64,000 bases of DNA, from the NCBI GenBank assembly GCA_033344795.1, contig JAWPMS010000001.1, positions 4,092,001 to 4,156,000 on the forward strand, given 5' to 3'. Made by a program: the position numbers and the translations under genes. The DNA comes from SHLQ01 sp033344795 (lineage in GTDB: Bacteria; Actinomycetota; Acidimicrobiia; Acidimicrobiales; SHLQ01). Under the pieces are notes generated by a model. The model did no database searches. It was not told where the DNA came from and was given only the letters and a program-made list of their open reading frames with translations. This document shows, in pieces, positions 50,345-58,429 of this stretch (position 1 is its first letter; each line of letters begins with the position of its first letter).

Positions 50345-51496
50345 GTGAAAGCCCTTGTGTTCGAACGTCAGGAGGCCCGGTACGCCGCCGCCTCGATCAC
50401 TTCTGCAATTCGTCCCGGGTCGGGCGCTGGGATTGGACCGCTGCACCTGGCCGACATCGATGCCCCAGCCCTGCCCAATGAGGATTGGGTACGGATCCGG
50501 CCCCGCCTCACTGGAATATGCGGCTCGGACCTGTCGACCATCGATGGTCACTCGTCGGGATACTTCGACAACCTGGTGAGCTTTCCGTTCGTGCCCGGTC
50601 ACGAAGTGGTCGGCATCACCGAAGACGGCTCGCGAGTCGTGCTCGAACCCGTGCTGGGCCCCGAATCACGCGGCGAGCCCGCCGGCGGTGCCTCGCCCGG
50701 CGATGCTGACGACTATGGATACTTGCTTGGGGGGTCGATCGGCGACGGCATCCAGGTGGGATTCTGTTCCGGTACCGGCGGAGGATGGGGCGAGGAGTTC
50801 GTCGCGCATGCAAGTCAACTCCACTACATCCCGGAAACGTTGTCCGACGAAGCTGCGGTGATGCTCGAGCCCGTCGCTGGCGGAGTCCACGCTGCGGCCC
50901 GCGCTCAGATCGACGGCGGCACGGTTGTGGTGCTCGGCGCCGGCACTATGGGCTTGGTCACGCTCGCCGCGATCCGGAACTACACGAATGCCGAAACCAT
51001 CGTTGCGGTCGCCAAGTATCCGGTCCAGAAGAGTTTCGCCAAAGACCTCGGCGCCGACGTCGTTGTATCGCCGAGCGAAACGGCTCGAGCGATTCGACGA
51101 ATCACCGGTTGCCGCATGATTGGTGACAACCTCGCCGGCGGCGCCGATGTCACCATCGACGCCATTGGAAACGCCGCCTCCATCGAACAGGCCATCGGCA
51201 TCACCCGCCCTCGTGGTCGCGTGATGATGGTGGGCATGCCCGGCAAGGTCAGCCTCGACCTCACTGCGCTGTGGCATCGAGAGACCGAACTGGTGGGTGC
51301 GTACACTTACGGCACCGACACCTGGAGCGACGGCACGACCATCTCCAGTTTTGAACGAGCGATCGAACTGACCAAGTCAGCCGACCTCGGCCGCCTCGTC
51401 TCCGCGAAGTATCCGCTCGACCGCTACAAGGATGCAATCGCGCACGCCGCCCAGGCTGGCGCTCGCGGCTCGGTCAAGGTCGTCTTCGAGCTCTGA
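50345..51496 (+). CDS. Zinc-dependent alcohol dehydrogenase-family (MDR) protein
   Basis: 383 residues from GTG 50345. MDR features: catalytic-zinc Cys in GICGSDLS and His in PGHEVVG, NAD(P)-binding VVLGAGTMGLVTLAAIRNY (~GxGxxG), and GRVMMVGMPGK. The structural-zinc four-Cys lobe is absent or altered: the segment after VVLEPVLGPES runs through GGASPGDADDYGYLLGGSIGDGIQVGFCSGTGGGWGEEF, which looks like the variant found in threonine/sorbitol dehydrogenase relatives. Substrate unknown. It ends before a strong hairpin repeat. Confidence 0.85.
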   Translation: MKALVFERQEARYAAASITSAIRPGSGAGIGPLHLADIDAPALPNEDWVRIRPRLTGICGSDLSTIDGHSSGYFDNLVSFPFVPGHEVVGITEDGSRVVLEPVLGPESRGEPAGGASPGDADDYGYLLGGSIGDGIQVGFCSGTGGGWGEEFVAHASQLHYIPETLSDEAAVMLEPVAGGVHAAARAQIDGGTVVVLGAGTMGLVTLAAIRNYTNAETIVAVAKYPVQKSFAKDLGADVVVSPSETARAIRRITGCRMIGDNLAGGADVTIDAIGNAASIEQAIGITRPRGRVMMVGMPGKVSLDLTALWHRETELVGAYTYGTDTWSDGTTISSFERAIELTKSADLGRLVSAKYPLDRYKDAIAHAAQAGARGSVKVVFEL

Positions 51497-51558
51497 TCTC
51501 CCTCCGGGAGACGTTCAAACGACGCAGACGTTGGTCGAGCAAAAGTGACGTCCGACAC

Positions 51559-51600
51559 AAGGGGTCTGACCCCTTTCGTCAAAAAGGGGTCAGACCCCTT
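51559..51600. terminator. Paired GGGGTC(A/T)GACCCC hairpin between convergent genes
   Basis: Two cores at 51561-51573 and 51586-51598, inverted around TTTCGTCAAAA, form an ~18-bp perfect stem with flanking AA and TT. It lies between the convergent zinc-type dehydrogenase and NUDIX genes and can end transcription from both sides. Same family as the element at 41484-41629. Confidence 0.75.
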
Positions 51601-51642
51601 CGTTGACTCGATGCCTGGTCGCGGGTGATCGGGAACGCCTTG

Positions 51643-52119
51643 CTAGGAGATGTCTATTGGGGTCACAGGTAGGTCGCCGGCTGCGATGGGAGCGATGAAC
51701 TCACGAAGTCTTGGTGGCAACACCGGTTCGTTGCTCTCGAGCAATGCGTCGATCTCCCACCACCTCGCGCCTTTGAAGGCCAAGGCTTCGAAGTACTCCA
51801 GACCCTTCGGGTTGTACTCCCCTCCGTCGCACCACGCGACATGGATCCACTCCTGCGAATCGAAGAAGTAGCCGGCGAAGGTGAACTGGCATTCCTGCGT
51901 CCAAATGCACGGCCCGAGCTCGAAGTCGGTGATCCCTGTTTCCTCGACGATCTCTCGACGAGCAGCCGCGGCGCTGCTCTCTCCCGGGTCGATGCCCCCA
52001 CCGGGGATCTCCCACCACGCTTGTTTCGTGGAGTCTCCCGGGTCGCTCGAGTTGATGAGGAAAATCCGGCTCTGTCGATCGAGCAGAACCACTCGAGCTG
52101 CCGGTCGTTTCTGTCGCAC
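51643..52119 (-). CDS. NUDIX hydrolase
   Basis: 158 residues. The Nudix box GGGIDPGESSAAAARREIVEETGI (GX5EX7REUXEEXGU) is intact at ~39-62, after WWEIPGG. Hydrolyses a nucleoside diphosphate linked to another moiety; the specific substrate cannot be called. Probable promoter lies in the 120-bp divergent region shared with leuS. Confidence 0.92.
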   Translation of the reverse strand: MRQKRPAARVVLLDRQSRIFLINSSDPGDSTKQAWWEIPGGGIDPGESSAAAARREIVEETGITDFELGPCIWTQECQFTFAGYFFDSQEWIHVAWCDGGEYNPKGLEYFEALAFKGARWWEIDALLESNEPVLPPRLREFIAPIAAGDLPVTPIDIS

Positions 52120-52240
52120 AGGAGAGGAATGTAGCGGTAGTTCGAAGCTGCGAAGCCGGTTCGAACGAAAAGCCGCACGCGCAGCTAGGCGCGAGGTTTA
52201 AGAGCCGCTAGGCGATGGATCCGAGCCCTAGGATAAGACG

Positions 52241-55084
52241 GTGACTGAGCACTCTCCTGACGCGCCAGCGCAGCGCTACGACGCTGCACTTGCGGACACG
52301 ATCGAAACCACCTGGCAGGCGCGCTGGAAGGCCGACGGGACCTACCACACGCCGAACCCTGCGGGCACGCTCACCGAGGGTCCGGCAAACGGACCGGCCG
52401 ACCTGGCCTCTCGCGAGAAGCTCTTCATCATGGACATGTTTCCGTACCCGTCGGGAACAGGCCTCCATGTCGGCCACCCGCTCGGCTACATCAGCACCGA
52501 CGTCTACGCCCGCTTCAAACGGATGACTGGCTTCAACGTCTTGCACACGATGGGGTACGACGCCTTCGGGCTTCCCGCCGAAGAACACGCACGTGCAACG
52601 GGCGAACATCCACGCGCCAACACCGAGGCGAACATCGCAAACATGAGTCGCCAGCTCGCACGTTTGGGGCTCGGCCACGACGACCGACGATCGATCGCGA
52701 CGACCGACGAAGCCTATTACCGCTGGACGCAGTGGATCTTCAACCAGATCTTCAACGCGTGGTTCGATGAGACGCAGGGGAAGGCCCGCCGTATCGAGGA
52801 GCTCGAAGCCGAATTCGAATCCGGTGTGCGCACGCCAGCCGACGGCAGCGTCTGGGCAGAGCTGTCTGCCGGTGAGCGTCGGTCGCTCGTCAACACGTAC
52901 CGGCTCGCCTACGTCTCAGAAGCACCGGTCAACTGGTGCCCCGGCTTGGGAACCGTACTGGCGAACGAAGAGGTCACCGCTGAGGGTCGAAGCGACCGAG
53001 GCAACTACCCGGTGTTCCGCCGTCCCCTCAAACAGTGGATGATGCGTATCACCGCGTACACCGATCGTCTCCTCGACGACCTCGATCTGCTCGATTGGAC
53101 CGACAGCATCAAGACGATGCAACGAAACTGGATCGGACGATCCGAAGGCGCGCACGTCGACTTCCGCGTACCAACGGCCAGCGCAGACGACGGAGAGGTT
53201 GCGACGATCCGAGTCTTCACTACGCGACCCGACACGTTGTTCGGCGCGACCTACATGGTGCTCGCGCCCGAGCATCCGCTCGTCGAAAACCTCACTACCG
53301 AAGCGTGGCCCGAAGGAACCAAGGATGCTTGGACCGGCGGCGCCAGCACACCTGGCGAAGCGGTCACGTCGTATCGGCGTCGCACCTCGCAGATGAGTGA
53401 CCTCGATCGCCAGGAGCACAAGGACAAGACAGGCGTCTTCACCGGGAGCTACGCCGTCAACCCGGTCAACGACGCATCGATCCCCGTGTTCATTGCCGAC
53501 TACGTGCTCATGGGGTACGGCACCGGCGCCATCATGGCGGTTCCCGGCCAAGACGAACGAGACTGGGAGTTCGCCGAGGTCTTTGACCTCGACATCATCC
53601 GAACGGTTCAACCGCCGGCCGATTTCGACGGCGATGCGTTCACGGGGAACGGCCCCGCCATCAACAGCGGGTTTCTCGATGGCATGCAGATCGACGAAGC
53701 CAAATCCTCGATCATCGAACATCTCTCCGAAATCGGAGCTGGCGAAGGCACGATCACGACCAAGCTCCGCGACTGGCTGTTTGCCCGCCAGCGTTACTGG
53801 GGAGAACCGATTCCCATCGTGTTCGACGAAGACGGAAACGCCCGAGCCGTCCCCGACGATCTGCTCCCGGTCGACCTCCCCGAGCTCATCGATTGGGCCC
53901 CACGAGAACTCGACGAAGATTCCGAACCAGAACCGCCGCTGGGTCGTGCCGACGGTTGGACGACCGTAGAGCTCGATCTTGGCGATGGCGTCAAGACCTA
54001 CAAACGCGATCTGAACACGATGCCTCAGTGGGCTGGTTCGTGTTGGTATTACTTGCGCTACATCGACCCACTCAGCGATGACGTCGTGGCCAACCCCATC
54101 TCGGAGAAATACTGGATGGGCGGGGACAATCCGACCGAGGGTGGCGTCGACCTCTACGTCGGTGGCGTCGAACACGCCGTTCTCCACCTGCTCTACAGCC
54201 GCTTTTGGCACAAGGTTCTCTTCGACCTGGGACACGTCAGCACACCGGAGCCGTTCAAGCGACTGATCAACCAGGGGTACATCCAGGCGTACGCCTTCAC
54301 CGACGACCGAGGCATGTACGTGGAGGCCAGTGAAGTCGAGGAGGTGAGCGGCGCGTGGGTGCGAAATGGCGAACCCGTCAATCGCGAATTCGGAAAGATG
54401 GGCAAGGGCCTCAAGAACTCCGTCACCCCCGACGACATGTATCGGGACTATGGGGCCGACACACTCCGCCTCTACGAAATGTTCATGGGCCCAATCGATC
54501 AGGATCGCCCGTGGGAAACCAAGTCGGTCGTCGGCTCTCAGCGCCTTTTGCAGCGAATCTGGCGCAATCTGGTCGATGAGGAGACCGGAGAACTCACGAT
54601 CGCTGAGATCCCGATTCCCGATGACCTCAACCGCGTCCTGCATCGTACGATTGACGTCGTCCGCAGAGACATGGACGCGTTGAGCTTCAACACCTCGATC
54701 GCTCGCATCACCGAACTCAACAACGAGCTCACGAAACTCGAGGGCCCAACCCCACACGCGGTCGCCGATGCGCTCGTTCGGATGATCGCACCGTTGGTGC
54801 CCCATGTCGCCGAAGAACTCTGGAGCCGGATGGGCCATGACGACTCGGTCGTCTACGCCGATTTTCCCATCGCCGATCCGTCGCAGCTCGTCGATGACGA
54901 AATCGAGATCCCGGTGCAAATCAAGGGCAAAGTCCGATCACGCATCACGATCGCCGCCGATGCCGATGAAACATCGATCGAGGCCGCCGCGCTGGCCGAT
55001 CCGCGCATCGTCGAACTTCTGGCTGGTGCCGAGATTCGCAAGGTGATCGTCATACCCGGAAAACTTGTCAACATCGTCGCCTGA
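52241..55084 (+). CDS. leuS: Leucyl-tRNA synthetase
   Basis: 947 residues from GTG 52241. Class I signatures: the HIGH region PYPSGTGLHVGHPLGY (~67-82), the CP1 editing domain with TTRPDTLFGATYMVLAPEHPL and the T-rich/GTGAIMAVPGQDERD segment, and a KMSKS-equivalent loop reading KMGKGLKNSV near 718. An insertion (~175-235) after TQWIFNQIFNAWFDETQGKARRIEELEAEFESG makes it longer than E. coli LeuS (860), as in other actinobacteria. The C-terminal domain ends KVIVIPGKLVNIVA. Attaches Leu to its tRNA. Confidence 0.97.
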   Translation: MTEHSPDAPAQRYDAALADTIETTWQARWKADGTYHTPNPAGTLTEGPANGPADLASREKLFIMDMFPYPSGTGLHVGHPLGYISTDVYARFKRMTGFNVLHTMGYDAFGLPAEEHARATGEHPRANTEANIANMSRQLARLGLGHDDRRSIATTDEAYYRWTQWIFNQIFNAWFDETQGKARRIEELEAEFESGVRTPADGSVWAELSAGERRSLVNTYRLAYVSEAPVNWCPGLGTVLANEEVTAEGRSDRGNYPVFRRPLKQWMMRITAYTDRLLDDLDLLDWTDSIKTMQRNWIGRSEGAHVDFRVPTASADDGEVATIRVFTTRPDTLFGATYMVLAPEHPLVENLTTEAWPEGTKDAWTGGASTPGEAVTSYRRRTSQMSDLDRQEHKDKTGVFTGSYAVNPVNDASIPVFIADYVLMGYGTGAIMAVPGQDERDWEFAEVFDLDIIRTVQPPADFDGDAFTGNGPAINSGFLDGMQIDEAKSSIIEHLSEIGAGEGTITTKLRDWLFARQRYWGEPIPIVFDEDGNARAVPDDLLPVDLPELIDWAPRELDEDSEPEPPLGRADGWTTVELDLGDGVKTYKRDLNTMPQWAGSCWYYLRYIDPLSDDVVANPISEKYWMGGDNPTEGGVDLYVGGVEHAVLHLLYSRFWHKVLFDLGHVSTPEPFKRLINQGYIQAYAFTDDRGMYVEASEVEEVSGAWVRNGEPVNREFGKMGKGLKNSVTPDDMYRDYGADTLRLYEMFMGPIDQDRPWETKSVVGSQRLLQRIWRNLVDEETGELTIAEIPIPDDLNRVLHRTIDVVRRDMDALSFNTSIARITELNNELTKLEGPTPHAVADALVRMIAPLVPHVAEELWSRMGHDDSVVYADFPIADPSQLVDDEIEIPVQIKGKVRSRITIAADADETSIEAAALADPRIVELLAGAEIRKVIVIPGKLVNIVA

Positions 55085-55202
55085 GCCCGTCGGTGCACCC
55101 CCCCCAAAAATCAATGGCACGCACCGTTTTCTGAGGACCTCCTGACCTCACATTCGACGCGCCAGCGCCGATCTGAACCTAAGTCGTACGACCCAGGGAG
55201 AC

Positions 55203-57842
55203 GTGACGCTCGCAATGATTTGGCGCGGAACTGTGACCACAGTTTTGACCCTTCTGGCAGTAACTGCAGGGGCGGTCTACCTCGTCGTGCGCGCAACCAC
55301 CCTCGGCGACGGGTGGCTGCTGCTCCTGTCGATCCCGCTGTATCTCGCCGAAGCAGCTGCATTTGCGCAGTTTTCGTTGTTCGCATTTGTGGCCTGGCAT
55401 GCGCGAGAGCGCGACCCCGACGTGAGATCTCCGAAGCACCGACACAATCAGTCCGCTTCGGACACCGACCTCGTCGTCGATGTCGGCGCCCATGAGGTCG
55501 CAGCCCTGGAGCGGACCCTCGTTGGGGCCCGAACCGTCAAGTCGGTTGCGAAGATCATCGTCGTCGATCGTCGGCGGAGAGACGAGATCGCGGAGACAGC
55601 GACTGCTCTTGGTGGGATCTATGTCGTCGACGGTCGCCCGCCGGAACTTTGGGTCGACGTTCTGCTCGACGTCAGCGACTCTGAGTTCGTCGCATGGTTG
55701 TCTGCGGGACAGGTACCGATGTCTGACTTCGTGGACGCTGGATGCGCACGACTTGCCGATCCCAAGGTCGCCGTCTGGCAGAGCCCGATCGGGCTGCTGA
55801 ACAGCGACTCATTCGCACACGTGCAGCGCGGTCGAGATGAGGACGCGGTCGTGAGAACACTGATCTCACCCGGCCTCGATCTCTTCGGAGCTGCCCCATG
55901 GGACGGGCCTGGTTCGGTCCTCCGACGACACGCCATCGAGCTTCTGGGAGTCAGTGGCGCCCTGGGCGCCGCGCCCCTCGGCCAGCGTCTGGTGATGCTG
56001 CACCGGTCGGGATGGACGAGCGCCTTCGACAGCTCGGTGCACGTTCGCTCGATCGCACCCGATGACCTCGACGAATATCTCATCGCTCGCAACGCTCGAG
56101 CTCGCGCGGCCTTCGGGGTATTCGGCACCCGAGCCAACCCCCTCATCCAGCGCGGGCTCTCTCCGGTCCAGCGCATCTCACATCTCACACAGGCCTCGCT
56201 GTTCATCACGGGCATCCGTCAAGCAGCCGTAGTCCTCATTCTCATTCTGACACTCCTCACCGGGACCATTCCGGTCGCCGGGAGCCTTGCTCCGGTGCTC
56301 ACCCTCTGGGCGGTGGCAGCAATTACCGCAACGGCGTCGCGCCGCCTCCTCGCAGGAGACGCCATGCGCATCGGCGATTGGACGCGTCATGGGTGGCGAA
56401 CCCTGGGAGCGGATGTCGCGGCTGCGATACATCTGACTCGTCCGGCAAAGACTGCGGAACGACGATCGAACACCCAGGTGACCGGCATTCGATCGCTCGG
56501 TCGACTCCGACTCCTCACCGGCATCGTGATCGCGCTCGATCTGGCCCTCCTCGCCCGAGGCGCCACGATCATCTTCGAAAACGCCTTGCCCGCCTTCTCA
56601 CTCAGCGAGCGGTTGTTGGTCATCTCGGTCGGATTGTTCGCCTTGGTCCCAATGGTCGACGTCTTGCATCTCGTGGTCTCGCGCCGTCAACGCCGAAAGA
56701 GCTTCCGGCTGGCGGCGGACCTCGCTGTGGTCGTTGGTGAGCACGAAACCCGGACGATTGACCTGTCGACCTCGGGCGTCGGCGTCGTGTTGCCCTTCTC
56801 CCCCGCCATCGACGCCCGCCTCGGGATACACCTTTCGCTCCCCGACCAAACCGGGACTGTGCAAGACATTGATCTCACCGGCATTGTTCGCGCCGCAAAC
56901 CTCGATGACGGCGGGCAGGTCCGGGTCGGGCTCGAATTCATCGACGTGCCGGCTCAGGCGAGACACGCCCTGATCGCGTTCTGTATGACCGATACGTCGT
57001 CGCACGGCCCCCGAGAAGTCCATGAGCCTCACGGCTTGGTGATCGACCGCCCAGCCGATCACCGTGTGTTCTCCGTACGAGTGCTCACCGCCGTGGCGTC
57101 GGTCATGTCGGTCGCGATGTTGTTCTTTGGACCATCGGAAGCTTCCGCCGCGACCACTGAGGTCGAAGTATTCAGCGTTCGTCTGATCGATGTCGAGGGC
57201 GTCGGCCTGTCGGGAGCAAACGTTCGATTCCACATCGACGAGATCGAACGATGGCAGGTAGCCGGCACCACCGACGACGACGGTGAGGTGCTCTTCAAGG
57301 CATCGCATGACGCCGTCGGCAAATCGACTGCCGCGGTGGAAATCGAGTGGGAGAACGGGCGCCGTGTGATCGCACTCGACACTTCTGAGACGATCGTCTC
57401 CGCTGCGCGGGTCGAGTCGGGCGACGCACAGGTCGAGGCGATCAACACAGGACGCGGATGGAACGACTTCGTCGAAGGGATGCACGTGCTGCCGGGACGG
57501 ATCGCCATTCGCTTCGCCGACGCGACGGTTCTCAAGACAGAACTCGAGCCGGGCAACACCCTCGATGCCTCGACCGGTAGTCAAGCTCGCAACGACGAAC
57601 TTCGACGCTCCGAAGCTGCCCCGAGCACGACGGAGGTCTCGACGACCACCAGCACTCCGGCCACCACCACGTCCTCGACGAGCAGTTCGACAACCACCAC
57701 GGGTGTGCAACCGATCACGAGTGCGGAACCGGTTGCGACAACCGAGGAGACCTCTACTACCGATGCGACGGAGGAGCCGGCGCCAACCACGACTTCGAGC
57801 GAGACCCCCTCGACGTCCGAGCCGGAAGAGGCGAATCGATGA
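55203..57842 (+). CDS. Degenerate cellulose-synthase-like membrane protein with PilZ domain and exported Thr-rich tail
   Basis: 879 residues from GTG 55203, with AGGGAG four bases upstream. Two N-terminal helices are followed by a GT2/BcsA-like cytosolic domain (~90-310). PGSVLRRHAIELLGV, LGQRLVMLHRSGW and ARARAAFGVFGTRANPLIQRGLSPVQRISHL align with conserved BcsA segments, but DxD, TED and QxxRW are all missing, so it should not make polymer. Membrane helices (~340-490) lead to a PilZ domain with both c-di-GMP motifs, R498xxxR502 and D520LSTSG525. Another helix (~632-652) precedes an exported beta-rich domain and a Thr/Ser-rich tail (~800-879). First gene of the cluster; probably a c-di-GMP receptor and scaffold. 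Confidence 0.8.
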   Translation: MTLAMIWRGTVTTVLTLLAVTAGAVYLVVRATTLGDGWLLLLSIPLYLAEAAAFAQFSLFAFVAWHARERDPDVRSPKHRHNQSASDTDLVVDVGAHEVAALERTLVGARTVKSVAKIIVVDRRRRDEIAETATALGGIYVVDGRPPELWVDVLLDVSDSEFVAWLSAGQVPMSDFVDAGCARLADPKVAVWQSPIGLLNSDSFAHVQRGRDEDAVVRTLISPGLDLFGAAPWDGPGSVLRRHAIELLGVSGALGAAPLGQRLVMLHRSGWTSAFDSSVHVRSIAPDDLDEYLIARNARARAAFGVFGTRANPLIQRGLSPVQRISHLTQASLFITGIRQAAVVLILILTLLTGTIPVAGSLAPVLTLWAVAAITATASRRLLAGDAMRIGDWTRHGWRTLGADVAAAIHLTRPAKTAERRSNTQVTGIRSLGRLRLLTGIVIALDLALLARGATIIFENALPAFSLSERLLVISVGLFALVPMVDVLHLVVSRRQRRKSFRLAADLAVVVGEHETRTIDLSTSGVGVVLPFSPAIDARLGIHLSLPDQTGTVQDIDLTGIVRAANLDDGGQVRVGLEFIDVPAQARHALIAFCMTDTSSHGPREVHEPHGLVIDRPADHRVFSVRVLTAVASVMSVAMLFFGPSEASAATTEVEVFSVRLIDVEGVGLSGANVRFHIDEIERWQVAGTTDDDGEVLFKASHDAVGKSTAAVEIEWENGRRVIALDTSETIVSAARVESGDAQVEAINTGRGWNDFVEGMHVLPGRIAIRFADATVLKTELEPGNTLDASTGSQARNDELRRSEAAPSTTEVSTTTSTPATTTSSTSSSTTTTGVQPITSAEPVATTEETSTTDATEEPAPTTTSSETPSTSEPEEANR

Positions 57843-58429
57843 CCGCTCCAATCACCGAAAACCGCGCCGATCGACGCATGCTCCCCACGGTCGTCTTGAC
57901 CGTCATCGTGCTCGGTGCGATCGCAACCTTCCTGTGGAACGCAGTGGAAACCAGTACCGCCCGGGTGAACGCAACGACCTCGGCCAACAGCATGTTCTCC
58001 GCCGGCACCGTCGACCTTGCCCAACCATTCACCGTCGTCGACCTGCTGTTCGATGCGAACAACCTCTATCCGGGTGCCGAAATCGAAGGCTGCGTCGAGG
58101 TCGAATATCGGGGAACTCTACCCGCGGACGTCCGGCTACATGGGCGGACCGTAGGGGGAACCGGGCTCGATGAGTACGTCGACATCCGCATCACCCTCCC
58201 CGAGGTGGCGACCTGCGATGACGTCGGCGAGTCCAAAGGGCGGTTGTACTTCGTCGGCACCCTGGCTGAGTTCTGGCGGGGTCACGACAGTTACAACAAA
58301 GGCCTCGGTCTCACGGAGATGGCGACAGGCCAAACGGCGGTTCTACACGTCGCAGCAAACCTGGTAGACGACAACGCCGCGCAAGGGCTACGGACCGACT
58401 TCGCGATGACCGTGGAGGCCAGGCCGTGA
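57839..58429 (+). CDS. TasA/camelysin-like exported protein, first of three
   Basis: 196 residues, ATGA overlap with the PilZ gene. One N-terminal helix (MLPTVVLTVIVLGAIATFLW) precedes a TasA/CalY-like beta domain: ANSMFSAGTVDLAQPFTV, FDANNLYPGAEIEGCVEVEYRGTLPADVRLHG. The S/TAGTxDL and LxPGxxxxxCVxVxxxGTLPxxVRL pattern is that of SipW-dependent matrix proteins. Likely cleaved by one of the SipW-type peptidases of the operon and assembled on the cell surface. Confidence 0.75.
   Translation: MTAPITENRADRRMLPTVVLTVIVLGAIATFLWNAVETSTARVNATTSANSMFSAGTVDLAQPFTVVDLLFDANNLYPGAEIEGCVEVEYRGTLPADVRLHGRTVGGTGLDEYVDIRITLPEVATCDDVGESKGRLYFVGTLAEFWRGHDSYNKGLGLTEMATGQTAVLHVAANLVDDNAAQGLRTDFAMTVEARP

Noticed and set aside
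52916..54919. 667-residue open frame on the minus strand
   Set aside because: Shadow of leuS, which has complete class I synthetase motifs on the plus strand.
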